A stretch of DNA of 64,000 bases, from contig CP154954.1 of assembly GCA_039621445.1 (NCBI GenBank), forward strand, positions 18,896,642-18,960,641, read 5' to 3'. The stretch is from Euglena gracilis (lineage: Eukaryota; Euglenida; Euglenophyceae; Euglenales). Below, one piece after another: positions 37,998-49,344 of the stretch. How positions within the stretch are numbered: position 1 is the stretch's first letter; each line of letters opens with the position of its first letter. The notes beneath the pieces were generated by a model. The model did not search any database. It was not told the DNA's origin and saw only the letters and a list, made by a program, of their open reading frames with translations. Position numbers and translations under genes: made by a program.

Positions 37998-38397
37998 CGA
38001 CGGAGCTGGTCGTACTCCCTGGAGGCAAAACGACACGGGGGGCACTGAGGGCGAGGCACAAAGACCTTGTGAGGCCATGCCTTGTTCGCCGGCGGTTTGC
38101 TGCGTGGATTTTTTTTGCCGTGTTTGGCCAGGAGGTCCCGCTTAGTGCCGCCTCGCCGGTGTTGGCTAACGATGCTGCTCCGAGTTTGCGACGTGGCTTC
38201 TTACCCCTGGGGTCCCCCCCCTGCCCCCCTGACCCCATTTTCTGACCGAGGGCTTTTGAAGATTAATTTCTTTTACGGGTGGGGGGGTCGGGCTCACAAG
38301 ATCTTTGCTTCGCCCTCGGTGTCCCTTCCTCCCGTGTCGTGTTGCCTCGAGGGAGTACGAGAAACCTCGGGCTCCGCACTTTGCCCTTGTAAGGCCT
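37998..38397. repeat. Inverted repeat pair at the end of the DIRS-like element
   Basis: The piece at 37998-38082 (tactccctggaggcaaaacg, then gaccttgtgaggcc) is the reverse complement, with changes, of the piece at 38295-38370 (cacaagatctttgc, then gttgcctcgagggagtac). A further copy lies at 62995-63080 and a related end at 53411-53440. DIRS-type elements end in inverted terminal repeats and carry an internal complementary region beyond the recombinase, which fits this position. Confidence 0.5.
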
Positions 38398-38431
38398 TAT
38401 TCTGCACTGAAATTAGGGGGGCCAGGGCATT

Positions 38432-39427
38432 TTACAGGGTACCTTGGGCACCAAGTCGTTGATAATGGGCTTTGAAAGCCTCCGCCCGCCTCCGCTGGCC
38501 AACTTCAAAAACTTCTTGGGCAGAAAGGCCCAATTTTTTTTTTAGTAAACCAACTCCCGCTCCTCTGTTGGAATGGGCCTCACACACCTGGGGGGGTACC
38601 CCTTTTCTGGCCAAAAAAAATCTTTTGCAATGGAAGCAACGGTGTCTTCATTTATGGCCCTGAAGGGGGGTTTTAATGAAATCAGAAGGGGGCCCCCAGG
38701 TCTGACGAATGAACGTGTGGCCGCCACATAAGACATCATTAAATGAAAGGGGCTTATTTGTGGAATTTTGGGAATGTACACTACCCTCTCCCACTTGTGA
38801 AACTTCTGGCCTTTACGCTCAGTTTTTACGTAGGGTGCCCTACCCAACACACTGGTGGTTCGTTTGACTTGTGCCTAGTCTGAGGATCTGTATAAACAGA
38901 GGATTCGTGAGCAGAAAATAAGTTGTGTACGCAATGTACAAATATCAGTGGGCATTGGGGCCTTGGCCAGCCCCAGGAGGATTGGGAGAGAATCCCAAGG
39001 TGCCCCATACTTCTCCAGATTTTGGTTCCAAAGCCTCTTGTACGGGGTCAACAGGGTGTGGAATATTGGCCCACCAAACCCAGGAACCAAAAACATAGCA
39101 CTGTATGCATAACGGGCTTGAGCCTTGGAAAATTAGAATAGTTGTACTAAAACATCAGCCACTTGGTCTGTGGTGGCTTCAGGGGGGGGGAGAAGTACAA
39201 AAGCACTCTGATAAACGTTTTAAACTGGGGTTTCCCCCCAGGAAATCGTCACTGGTTTTAACCTGATTTTGTTTCCCCTCCAATATTTGCCTGAACAAAT
39301 CATGCAAAACAGGTGCCACCTGGAGGGTGGCATTTGTTCCCCCCGGCAATTGGTGAACATACCGTTGTAGGGCGTCATTTTCAGGCAGGGGGTCCTTGGA
39401 ACTTTCGTTTTTATTAATTGCGGCCAC
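38432..39427 (-). pseudogene. DIRS-like tyrosine recombinase (frameshifted)
   Basis: Third coding region of the minus-strand element. Seen: an Arg-containing block around LRTQLIFCSRILCLYRSSD, a PLLISLKPPFRAINEDTV block, then in another frame EAHSNRGAGVGLLKKKLGL and AEAFKAHYQRLG. The HSxRGA (HxxR) motif and a Tyr followed by RL near the end match the catalytic HxxR and nucleophilic Tyr of tyrosine recombinases of DIRS-type retroelements. The recombinase would integrate a circular cDNA. Frame changes near 38610, 38850 and 39100 and an in-frame stop make it a broken copy here. Confidence 0.75.
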
Positions 39428-40023
39428 AAGGTGGCTGAATCCCAGTAGGTGGTGACCATCAAAAGATTGGTCTGGGGAAACGTTTCAACCTGGGAAGAAA
39501 ATTTTGAATTATTGACCAGCGGGGGTGTGCATAAAGGTCCCCCATGTTGTCCAGTGGACATTATAATGCATTCACTGCTGTGGTATCCTAGTGGGGCCAT
39601 CTGGCCACGAAATTGGGCATTTTTTTGTTGCCTAGGGAGGCAAATAAGTGGGTTTCCATATTTATAAAATTTTGGAAGTGCTGTCTTAACCATTGAAAAA
39701 GTTGGGGATCTAAGGAGTAATCCCCCTTGTCCATTTCCCATCCGCTTATGCGGTCTGCCAGGCATTCCTTTGAAGGCCCCCAGTTGACTTGGAGGTTTAC
39801 TTGGTTCTCTACGCACCATTTTAAAAATGGTCTTAGCATTGTGTTGAAGGGGTCCTTTCTGCCCCCCTCCCCCTTTGGTCAGGTAATAGTAAAATACCTG
39901 GTTGTCTACGGACAAAGAAACTGTTTGCCCAGGTTTGCTCAAACTTTTCACAGTTCTGATTGCTGAACTGAGCTCCTTTACATTTATGTGTAAAATGGAG
40001 TCTTTTTTCCAAAATTCCTGCAC
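39220..40023 (-). pseudogene. DIRS-like RNase H region
   Basis: Follows the reverse transcriptase on the minus strand. Seen: HINVKELSSAIRTVKSLSK, LSVDNQVFYYYLTKGGGG, then WGPSKECLADRISGWEMDKG, DYSLDPQLFQWL and LFASLGNKKMPNF (part in another frame). The order NVKEL, VDNQ, ADxIS and DYSLDP with LFAS is characteristic of the RNase H-like domain of DIRS and related elements. Two frames are needed to read it. Confidence 0.8.
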
Positions 40024-40350
40024 AAGTTTTCATGTGTGGATGTCCAGCCCCCCCCCCCCCCAAGGCATGGGTGCTGCTGTAACTCCCTGGTTGCATTTTG
40101 GGGGCAGAGTCTGCCCTCCCAGGTGTCCAGTAGAGTTTTTATTTCCCTTAATTGGGCTTTTATTTCCGGAGAAATGGGGTGCTTTGAGTCCCAGGGGGCT
40201 GTGTACTTTGCCACCAAAAAAATTGCCAGTGTATCCGTAAAAGCCCTTAAAAAGTGCAGTGCCATTAGATTCCATCTTTTTTGACCCAAAATGGCAGCGA
40301 ACTGCCTTTTTGACATGTAATATTTTTTCACAATTTTTCCCAGATCCTAT

Positions 40351-41024
40351 TTAATGGCTTTGACTTTCTACGGGGGGCACTGGAAGTTTGTTTGAAAACC
40401 CAGATGGGTTACCACTTGTGTCGGCTGCAGGGTGGACTCTTCCACGTTGATTTTTTACCCTGAATGGAGAAAATCTTTGACGAATCTGTTCAGGTGACTT
40501 TGCAAAATAATTTGGGTGGGGACAACCAGTAAAATGTCGTCCAGGTAAATAAACAGCTGGGTGCCCCTTTTTCTCCACAGTTTTTCGAATGTTTTCATCA
40601 CTCACATGAAAATTTTGGGCATTACATTTAGCCCAAAGCAGCCTGCTTGAAATTCCTGGGTCTGCCCCCCTACCTGATGCCTTAAAACTGGCCTTAGGCC
40701 TGGACTTGATGGAACATGAAAACAGGCATCCTTCAGGTCCATTTTTGCTGACCAGTGGCCTTTTTCCAAAACTGGAAAGATGTACTGGACATGATCCAGA
40801 TTGAAAGGGTTTACTTGAAACTGCTGATTGATTTCTCTGCAATCGCTGATCATTCTCCGTTTTGTTGTTCCTCCTTCTGGTTTCGAAATTAGAAGCCGGA
40901 GGATTAAATGCTGGGTGTCTGAAACCGAAACTCGTTTTATCGAACCAGTTTTTTCGTAATCCAACAGATTTTTTTCTGCCTGGTTCAGGTCCAAGTTGGC
41001 TCTGGGTTTTGGGTGGGTGGACAA
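40351..41024 (-). pseudogene. DIRS-like reverse transcriptase
   Basis: Seen on the minus strand: MISDCREINQQF, HWSAKMDLKDACFHVP, CFGLNVMPKIFM, and in a shifted frame LFIYLDDILLVVP with the YxDD catalytic motif (40536-40547). The KMDLKDAxFHVP block with LDDIL is typical of DIRS/Ngaro-group RT. It copies element RNA to cDNA. Frameshifts near 40600 and 40680 split it. Confidence 0.85.
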
Positions 41025-42660
41025 CTTGGGGGGGCTTACCCAGGGGGTTTGAATAACATTTTTTATCAGTTGAAACGTTGCTGGGGGAGCATTTTTTTTA
41101 CCACAATTTTAGACTTTTCTGAAGTCTCTGGTACAGGGGGGTGTCTTCCGTTTTTCCTGCATGGAATTTCTTCCCTGAATTACATTATTCTTTGGGGGCT
41201 AGGTGGAGGGTGTCAGAACATTTCACAGTCCCTGGAGCCACTAGGGATTGAGCCTTTGGAAAAAGCAAATGTTCCTGGGGGGATGTTCATGCAGTCTCCT
41301 CTCTTGCCGCTCTCTGTCTGGAAGATGTAGTTGTTGGAATACATACCGTGGGGCTTAATGGCTACTGTGGGACCCCTGTTTGGCCTATCTGGTCTGATTG
41401 ACGTTGATGGGGTTGGTAGCCATACCATAGGGGTGCCTCTGAGTGTCCCTCCCTGTCGCTTGAATAAATGCTGGTGGGGAGTCTCCCCCTTCCTGTTGCC
41501 AGCTGGCCCCTGGGGGACCGTCTTACTCTTGGGGCTGGACAGGGGGATGCCCATTTAAATACAAAGCCCTTGCAGGGCTATCCATTAGCTTCTCGGGGGC
41601 CTGTGAGGGAGCCCCCCTGTGGCTTTTTTTGTAATTTATGCCCTTCTTGTTGAACTTTTTGGACCCAGTGACCTCGATGACGCAGGCCCCAATGGCCTGA
41701 TTAGGTTCTGGGTCGCCATGCCCATTTGACATCTTGAGGGGTTCCTGGGCCCCACCCTTGACCCCTGGGGGATGGTGTGATTGAGAAAGGATGGGGATGG
41801 TGTGTCTGTCTTTTTCTGTCCCTGCTATGTCCTGTGGGGTCTAGGTGCTGGTGGCCACCCTGGCCTTTGTTCCAGCAACTTCTGATGATATGGATGCCTC
41901 CATTGCTGGTTGTGCCGTCATGGCTTTTGTTGCCTTCATGGCCTGTGCGGTTTTGGCTGCCGTAGCCCCCGCTTTAATGCCTTGCCTGCTTTGAGTTGTT
42001 GGCCACCATGGCATTGGTTCAAATGGCCGTAGTTTCCTGCTGGTTGTTGGATCTGTCCCTTGCGGGGTCTTCTGACAACTGTGTATTCCAGGGCGAAGCC
42101 CCCTTACAGTTTAAAATTCCAGCCAGGAATTCAGGCCAAAGGGCCAGAGCCCGCATGGGCAGATGGAACCAAGGCCAACGAAGAGAACATCACAGATGCC
42201 ATGGGGACCAGTTTTTCAAGCCAACCAACACTGGAAGAGGACAACCAAAAGGTGTGCCAAAAGCTTCTTTTCAAAAAGCTTTTACCACGTTCCACACAAT
42301 TGGGCAGGGTCCTCAATGCCCCCCAAGATTTCGAGTGGGCATCACATCCAAGGACAGAGCAGGATGTCCCAGACCCAAGGGGCTCAAGGTCATTCAACAA
42401 GGGCAGGGGACCTTTTAAAGGCAGGGCCATGGCGGCCAATATCTGCTTGGCCAGGACGGCATTCCCTAGGCCATGAAGGCAACACACCAGGGCCATGGAG
42501 GCCATTTATTTCTAAGCCCACTGGGCACATTATGCCCAGTCCATTACTCCCTTGTCGGTTTGCATCGATGGAGGCAAACCCTCCAAGAGGGCTGTAGTTC
42601 GAATAAAAAGCTCGCAAATTGCTCGTTTTCCTGAGGTGAAATGCCGCCAGACTGTACGTT
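41025..42660 (-). other. Probable 5' part of the DIRS-like element
   Basis: Upstream of the RT on the minus strand are short basic, proline-containing frames, for example 41523-41732 (starting MSNGHGDPEPNQAIGAC). I do not recognise a gag domain. The + strand frames here are equally long, so the coding sense is not settled. Confidence 0.3.
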
Positions 42661-42675
42661 TGAACCCCAGACCTT

Positions 42676-43042
42676 CTAACCCCCCCCTCCTAATAAGTGC
42701 ATGGTCGCGTGCCTTTTAAGGTCGTAGTTTCGGACCCTAAGTGGTGCACACTTATTGGGGCAGTGTGCACTTCTTAGGGCAAAGCCGAAAATACTGACAT
42801 TACGCCCACCCTTTTTCAATTTCCCCCCAAGTTTTGTTATTTCAAGCTATGGGTCAAGTGATTATGTGTCAGATATGTCCAATTTGGGCCTGGACGACAG
42901 AAATATTTGGTCTGTGAAGGACAGTTCTGAGAATTGTGTGTGCTCTCCGGCCTGGGATATGACAGTTATTTCAGCTTTGCGGGGGTGTGCACTTTTTAGG
43001 GAGGTAGTTTCGGACCCTTGGGTGGTGAACACTTATTAGGGC
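42676..43042. mobile_element. Partial element of the poly-C TIR family
   Basis: The left end is ctaacccccccctcctaata. The interior carries gtggtgcacacttattgggg and ggtggtgaacacttattagg. The right terminus is not clean. Confidence 0.4.
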
Positions 43043-43049
43043 ATTGCGC

Positions 43050-44250
43050 ACAAATAGAGCAATGGTGTCAAACGTTTTGGGTAAAAATACCAATGGTTTT
43101 GGCTGAAGGTGGTGCAAAGTGGGTCTTAAACGTAGAAGTAGGGGACCCCATACCTCTAATATTCAGAACACCTTTTGGGGGGTAGCAGTAATAAGTTAAA
43201 GTGACATATTTCGTTGTAGTTTGGAAAGGCCACGGTCAGAGATAGGGACATATGTCCACGCCGGTGGTAATTTGCAGAATCCCTCCCGTTGGCTTTCCAA
43301 GTCTGTCTTCTGACCAAGGTGAACAATTTAACACCAACCCTGGGCACAGTCCTGAAGGTTCCTGCTGAGATCGGTTGGATGGTGAAGACGGATCAGTCGG
43401 AAGTTTAGAATAAAACGTTCCCTGAAATAAGACAGTGAGAATTATACCTCGCAAGCTATCCCCGTTGACTCTGGAAATTGTGAACCAAGGAGGAAGGAAT
43501 GTGTTGTTTCCGTCGCAAATACCCGATAATAAAGTGCCATCCAGGGGCCATTATGGATGTTTTATGGGCTGCCTTCGACAATTTCTGAACATGTCTTCAT
43601 AGATAAGAATTATAAGGACTGGTGTTTCTGTAGTTTGCAGCACAAATTAACAGGGGCCACCATACAGCGGAAATAAGGAAGTGGCAAATCAGCAGACTTT
43701 AAAGATGACTTTGATCCTTCAATCACTGACACTGGGGAGTTTGCATAAATTTCTGATAATTGAGCCAGGGAACGAGACAGGCTGTCTGTCGCCACAGCCT
43801 GAAACTATGGCCCGGGAGCAACAATGATGGTAGTTTTTGATTTCCGGGGAAGCCAATCTGTCAACGGTGGTGTCTATAAAGGTCACTAAAATATTCTGAC
43901 TTGTTTGACCACATGCTTATGACATCACTTCTCATTTCCTGGGGAAGGCTCCAGCTGCCTTGTGAATTGATTTGGTTTTCTAATCACCCGTGAAGGAAGG
44001 GGTGAATGATGATAGTGTTTAAACAAATGGTGATCATGATGGTATTTATATGGAGCATTCTGCCATTACCCCCTTTGGAAAAAAATAATCGGAGACTTTT
44101 TTGTAGTGAGTTAAGGAGACAGTGCCTTTGGTTGAGGTAATGATCTTGCTGTTGTAAATGCTCCTCTGAGCTCGCTCACGTTTTTGCTGCCCTTATATTA
44201 AAAAACAGTGTTTTCGCTGTCGTTAACGATTAGGCCCGTACAGGAAAGTT
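43050..44250. other. Stretch with no supported gene
   Basis: A minus-strand frame at 43610-43795 contains ATDSLSR, which recalls the AD-LSR motif of retroelement RNase H domains, but no other motif supports it. Confidence 0.25.
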
Positions 44251-44540
44251 CTCTCCAAAGTTATTGGCTGTGAGCTCCATTTGTTTGACGTTACTCCCTA
44301 CACGAACATGGGAATTCCGGGCTCGAAGTCTCTGTTGGCTGAAGAATAAAATGGTCTGCCGTCCCGAAAGTGCACTAACCCCACCCCCCCAAATGAACCC
44401 CCCGGCTGTACATTTTGGACGTGATTTAAAGACCCTCAGGGTGGCGTTTTATTTTTTTTGGATAAAGTGAATTTTTTTGGGTGGCCTCTGTTACTTTCGG
44501 CAGCCTTCGATTGTTGGGGGTGTGTAGTGCAATTTGCCAG

Positions 44541-44642
44541 AGCTCCAGGACTTCCACTTTGGCTCCTTCATGGCCAAGCTGGTAGCGCGAGAACCGGAGG
44601 CCTTGGGCCAAATCAAGGCACTGCTACAGACAGTGATCCTTC
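44541..44642 (+). CDS. Exon-like piece of unknown gene
   Basis: After gccag the + strand reads LQDFHFGSFMAKLVAREPEA and then LGQIKALLQTVILPQ with GC-rich codons unlike its flanks. It looks like a real exon of the size seen in the PLD gene. I do not recognise the family and see no partner exon. Confidence 0.35.
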
Positions 44643-44924
44643 CGCAGTTTTCCCAAGTTTCAAATGTTGCAGGTCCGTTTTCATTGGTTGCGACAGTGTA
44701 ATTTTTGCGACTTTCAGGTGCTTTATTTGGGCTAAGCGTGTTAGCAGGTGATGAATGTTGACATGTGAAGTTTACCCATTTTGATTGGCAACCATTTCGA
44801 ACTAAAGTCACCCAAAAGTGTTTCAAAAATGGGTATTTTGGACGGATTAGCCATAATTACTCAGGCGCCTGTTCGGGTGTGAAGCCTGTTCCCCGTAGAA
44901 AAAATTTCAGGAACCATGTCCCAG

Positions 44925-45122
44925 TGTACGTAGGTCAGGCCACCCGCCATTGGACGATCACGGAGCGGAAGCTTATACTGCTTGCCGTGGCAGGTCTGCT
45001 GGCAGGGCCACCCGCCAAGTTCCGTGCGATCAACACTTAAACCTGGGCGTCATTGCGTGCACGCTGGTCGATCCACGCGGTATGCTCTCTGCCGGTGTGG
45101 GATCCCAGGACTCACACGGAGG
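44925..45122 (+). repeat. Truncated copy of the repeat at 58.66 kb
   Basis: It shares gtaggtcaggccaccc, cattggacgatcac, ggaagcttatactg and the block cggtatgctctctgcc to ccaggactcacacgg with 58660-58883. It stops abruptly where the methyltransferase sequence begins, so it marks a junction. Confidence 0.65.
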
Positions 45123-45640
45123 CGCTGGAGGAGCTCGACTACTCTGTCGTCTCGGTGGACGCCGAACCGCGGTGGACGACGGACAAGACGTTGGACGTAC
45201 GGCGCTGGCGGTACTGGGAGGAGTACTGACCCGGCAGCTTTGACGTGGTCGCTGTCTCGCCGCCGTGTACCGAGTACTCCAGCACGACGACGACCAGGGT
45301 GCAGCGGTATCGGAAGGCTGACTTCACGTTCCGCAAGACAAGGGAGATCATCGCCTACCTGCGGCCGTCCCTGCGGTGGGTGGAGAGTCCGCGCTACAGG
45401 AAACTCCGCCACCGCAAGATCGTCGAGAACATGCAGTACGTCGACGTGGACTACTGCGTGTTCGAGGGCGTGGGGCTACCGCAAACGCACCTGTTTCTGG
45501 ATGGTGGACTCCACGTCCCACATGTAGGACATAATGTGTGACGTGCAGTGCGACAACACCGTGAAGCAGCAAGATGGACGGCGTCATCACTGGCGGCATC
45601 TGGGAGGTACAACTCAGCAGCGCTGCCCGCAATGTCTCAC
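45122..45640 (+). pseudogene. C5-cytosine DNA methyltransferase domain, copy 1 (fragment)
   Basis: It encodes EELDYSVVSVDAEPRWTTD, DVVAVSPPCTEYSST, REIIAYLRPSLRWVESPRY and VDVDYCVFEGVG. PPC is the catalytic motif IV of C5-cytosine methyltransferases. The block of WVExP followed later by DYCxF matches the phage-type branch of the family. The N-terminal motif I is missing because the copy starts inside it. It is the inverted duplicate of copy 2 at 47.4-47.9 kb. A stop lies between LGWRYWEEY-like sequence and the PPC block. Confidence 0.75.
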
Positions 45641-46110
45641 AGACATCAGGGACACGCTTCTGGTCGAACTGCTCGTCCGTCTTCTCCGCTCCCTGGCACG
45701 TACTGACGATGATGTCGTCGAAGTACAGGCGGGAGTGCTCCTTTATCCGCACGCCAGCGGCGTCGATGCCCTGCGGCAGAAGGGCGGGCCCGACGTTGAT
45801 CCCCTGCAGACCACACGCCACTGCTACAGCCTTCCCGGCAGCTGGACGTCCGTCACCGGCTGGCTCTCCTCCGCCAAGGGCACCTGGTGGAACGCGTCCC
45901 GCAAGTCAATGGTGCTGAAGAGGGAACACTTCGCCTGCTCTGCCACGATGTCCACCTTCAAGGGCAAGGACTAGCTGTCCGCCACGATCTGCAGGTTTGT
46001 CACCACGTTGTCACAAACCATCCTCCATTTGTCGTTCTTCTTCCGAATAGGGAAGGCGGCCGCCATTAACGGCCCTCGACCAGGCTCCACCTACCGGTAT
46101 CGGCGGCACT
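45640..46110 (-). pseudogene. Ty3/gypsy-type reverse transcriptase
   Basis: On the minus strand, across frames: FPIRKKNDKWRMVCD, VADS then LPLKVDIVAEQA, FSTIDLRDAFHQVPL and RLYFDDIIVST with the YxDD-type motif YFDD (45714-45725). VxKKxDxWRxCxD, the LDLRxxFHQ block and YxDDI in this order are the gypsy RT core. Copying stops after the YFDD block, where the inverted methyltransferase sequence begins. Stops and frameshifts are present. Confidence 0.8.
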
Positions 46111-46620
46111 CCATCTCCCGCACACCCTCCCGGCCGCTCGCCCTTCTGGTTGATCACCCTCCCAACCACCGGTTGGGCTTTTGGCTTTAGGCAAACCACC
46201 GCCATCCCGTGCTGGCCTCTGGGCGGCGTGTTGGGGTGGACGCGGTGGCAGAAGACGCGGCCCTCGAACTCCTTGACGGTTTCTGCGTACACCTGGACGA
46301 CCGGCGGGTGCCGCTCCTGCGCCTCGGCCGTGACCACCCCATGAAATTCCTTCGCCTCCTTTGCCGCGTCGATCAGCACGACCACCATCGCCTCCTCCTT
46401 CGGCGTCCAGTGTCATGTCCTGCTCGTCTCCTTCGGGGCCGTTGACCCCGACGGTGAGCCTCATCTTCGTCACCTCGGCCACAATCTCCTCCTCCACTTC
46501 AAACGGCGTGCGAAACAGCTTCAATCTCGGACGGTCGCGTAGGTTTGGGTGCTCATAGCTGCGTTCTTGCTTGCTTCTGCTGTAGCGATGACCCATCGGG
46601 GTCGTCGTGGAGCTGGAGTG
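46100..46620 (-). pseudogene. Retroelement pol region between protease and RT
   Basis: The minus frame at 46011-46388 reads VVTAEAQERHPPVVQVYAET and then EFEGRVFCHRVHPNTPPRGQ before the RT core, as expected for the linker at the start of a gypsy RT. The overlapping frame at 46066-46623 is rich in charged residues. It has no independent domain that I can name. Confidence 0.5.
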
Positions 46621-46935
46621 CATCCCGCCAAGGTGGAACGTCCAGCTGGTGCTCCTTCAGCCACGGCTAAACCAGGATCAGGTGACACCTGATGTTGCCG
46701 TCGTGGACGGTGATTTTCTTTGCCTCCTCCTCACTCCTCCATTCATGTCTCCTTCAATCTTCGCGTTGAGCACAAGGAGGACAATCGCCTCGTTGCTGCC
46801 GCCAGCCAGCAGGTGCCGCGCTGAGTATGAATCATCCGTTCAGGAACAAATCCCGTCAGAACACTGATGTCTGTGCACCCGTTTCGGTGAGGGCCTTCGC
46901 GTTCTCCTCCCGGCCGTTAATCAAGATGACGACAT
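46620..46935 (-). pseudogene. Possible retroviral-type aspartic protease remnant
   Basis: The minus strand reads DVVILINGREENAKALTETG and continues AQTSVF, similar to the retropepsin pattern of a hydrophobic strand, INGxx, then D[ST]GAxxS, with ETGA instead of DTGA. The rest is broken by stops. Its position between methyltransferase and RT supports the call. Confidence 0.45.
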
Positions 46936-47348
46936 CAAGAAAAATCTGACAGCTGATGCCCTACCTATCCATGCGGCCCACTTGGAAGGGCCTGGAGGGG
47001 CGTTAATGCAACGGACGGACGGGGACCTTGTCGACATTCCGTGGGGTGGGGTGATCGTCCGCGGTGGTGACGGTCCCGGCAGGCGGTTCTTTGGGCGGCT
47101 CGGCAGTGGTACGCGTTGCTTGGCGGGTGCACGATGGCAACTGTCGGCGCAGTGCCTGGGACGACGCTGCTGAACGCGCAGGCAGCGTCATCCCGCTTGA
47201 CGGTGCGGGTGTTGACGCAGACGCGGGTGATTGGCGACCGCGCTGGCGGTCTGGACGTCACAGCTGCTCGGCATGTTGGTGGGGTGCGCTCGCATAGGTA
47301 TCGGGACTCCCTCAGGAATGCAGTACGCTTGCTCTCGGGTGCAGCGCT

Positions 47349-47875
47349 GCTGAGTTGTACCTCCCAGATGCCGCCAGTGATGACGCCGTCCATCTTGCTG
47401 CTTCACGATGTTGTCGCACTGGACGTCACACATTATGTCCTGCATGTGGGACGTGGAGTCCACCATCCAGAAACAGGTGCGTTTGCGGTAGCCCCACGCC
47501 CTTGAACACGCAGTAGTCCACGTCGACGTACTGCATGTTCTCGACCATCTTCCGGTGGCAGAGTTTCCTGTAGCGCGGACTCTCCACCCACCGCAGGGAC
47601 TGCCGCAGGTAGGCGATGATCTCCCTTGTCTTGCGGAACAGGAAGTCAGCCTTCCGATACCGCTGCACCCGGGTCGTCGTCGTGCTGGAGTACTCGGTAC
47701 ACGGCGGCGAGACAGCGACCACGTCAAAGCTGCCGGGTCAGTACTCCTCCCAGTACCGCCAGCCCAACGTCTTGTCCGTCGTCCACCGCGGTTCGGCGTC
47801 CACCGAGACGACAGAGTAGTCGAGCTCCTCCAGCGCCTGCTTCACTGAACCCGTTCCGGAGAACAGGTCCAGTTG
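47349..47875 (-). pseudogene. C5-cytosine DNA methyltransferase domain, copy 2
   Basis: On the minus strand: QLDLFSGTGSVKQALEELDY (motif I, cofactor binding), SVVSVDAEPRW, DKTLGWRYWEEY, a stop, then DVVAVSPPCTEYSST (motif IV with catalytic Cys), AYLRQSLRWVESPRYRK and VDVDYCVFKGVG. Such enzymes transfer a methyl group from S-adenosylmethionine to cytosine C5. The domain sits in one polyprotein order with protease and RT downstream. The stop before the PPC block and a frame change make this copy broken. Confidence 0.82.
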
Positions 47876-48669
47876 CCACCTCTTCGGCGATAAGGTTGAT
47901 GGGAGCGATGTGTCCGGCTTCGGTGCCGCCCGGGTGAAAGATGTGCTCTGCAGGGTGAACCAGGCCTTGGTCGCCGCGGGTGCGGAGCGTGGTGCCGCTG
48001 ACGGCACTGTTGATGGCGAGGGCAGCCTCGTCCGGCGGCTTGGTGGCGCTGGGGTTGTGTGTGTAGGTTGCGGTCGCTGCGGTGCGGACTGGAGCGGTGC
48101 TCGCTCGTGCTGCTGTCCGGATGGGGGCGTCGCGGTGGCAAGGTGCTGCGTGGACGATGACACGGAGTCTGCTGCCATGGCGGGGACGAGGACAGCGCAG
48201 ACGAGACCGGTCGCGCCGCAGACGGTCGGTCGGCACGACGGGACTTCTTTTGGCCCTCCTTGACCGTGTGCTTCAGGGCACGGTCTCCCCCCTCCCTGGG
48301 AGATTCGGGGCTTGGGGTCTGGGAAGTGTGCGGGGTTCTTGGGTGATTGCCCGCACGCTCACACTGGCGTTGGGATTTCACGGCCGGCCCAGACCCCGAT
48401 CCCTGGTGCCTGGGCAGCCCCGCCTTTGTCCTTGGACTTTTCTTTTCCTTGGTCTTCTTTTTCTCCACCCTTGGCCGTGCCTTTTCCTTTGCCTTCATCT
48501 TGTCTTTGGGCATTCGATGACCACTGCTCGCCTTGGTCCCCACCACGGATTCCTTTTCCTTCTTTTCCTTGACATGCAGTCGATGACCACTGCTCGGCTT
48601 GGTATCCAGCCTTTCCTTTTCTTTCATCACTTGTCCATGAGGTCGATGGATACTGTTCCGGCTACCCAT
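47842..48669 (-). pseudogene. Basic Lys/Arg/Pro-rich region upstream of the methyltransferase
   Basis: A 275-codon open minus-strand frame, strongly basic, with tandem words like EKERLDTKPSSGHRLHVKEK and KEKKEKESVVGTKASSGHRM. It leads toward the methyltransferase, which continues in a different frame. Nucleocapsid-like nucleic-acid binding is an inference. No zinc knuckle is seen. Confidence 0.5.
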
Positions 48670-48862
48670 GGCCCCCTGGGCCTATGCCTTTGCCTTGGGG
48701 CGTGGGCGCCGGTAGCATTGGCAGGCGCAGTGCTTGGGCTTCTTCAGTTGTATGTTCGCCTTCTCCACCGCCTAGTTGTAGGGTTCCTCGGTGGTGTCGC
48801 CGACAACCACGTCCCGCTGCCACCGTGGCACCGGCCGCTTCTCCGGGATCTCCTTGTCCCTC

Positions 48863-49225
48863 TCAGGGGTCATCTTCGCCTCCATCGACAGCCATCTCCC
48901 CGTGAGGGTGTGGAAAGTCCTTCGCCGGTAGATCGCGGGAGTCGGCCGTCACCGTGACGATGCTTCTGCCCCCCAGCCGCCGGCGGTTGTACACTTCCTT
49001 CACCAAGGTACGGTGCCCGTCGTCAACGGCCACCACCACAAAGCGGCGACCCACCTTCCGAACCAAGGCTGGGGACACAGTGGTCTCATTGTTGATTATC
49101 TCCTTCACCAACGACACAATCGTGTCCGTCGGCAGCCCCTGCAGCACGATGGACCAGTGTTTCACAAGCTTGTTCTCCTCCTGCACCACCTTCCAGCGCC
49201 AGGTGGAGGGGCATGGCCTCCACAA
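48863..49225 (-). pseudogene. Unassigned retroelement ORF, 120 codons
   Basis: Reads KHWSIVLQGLPTDTIVSLVK, later RKVGRRFVVVAVDDGHRTLV and NRRRLGGRSIVTVTADSRDL. It resembles a small folded domain with alternating strands, possibly an RRM-like fold as in some element ORF1 proteins, but I cannot confirm it. Confidence 0.4.
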
Positions 49226-49344
49226 GGAACTTCCCCGGCTCCTCCTCCTCCATGCCCACCTGCCTCGCCCCCCAGAGTGGAAGGCCGCGTCTGCCGCACT
49301 TCAGGGGCGGATGGACCGCCTCTGCAGTACTGTCGAACTTCATT

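Noticed and set aside
37540-38238. 232-codon minus-strand frame as a protein gene
   Set aside because: Overlapping frames of similar length exist on the + strand and the sequence contains dispersed repeat words; no domain.
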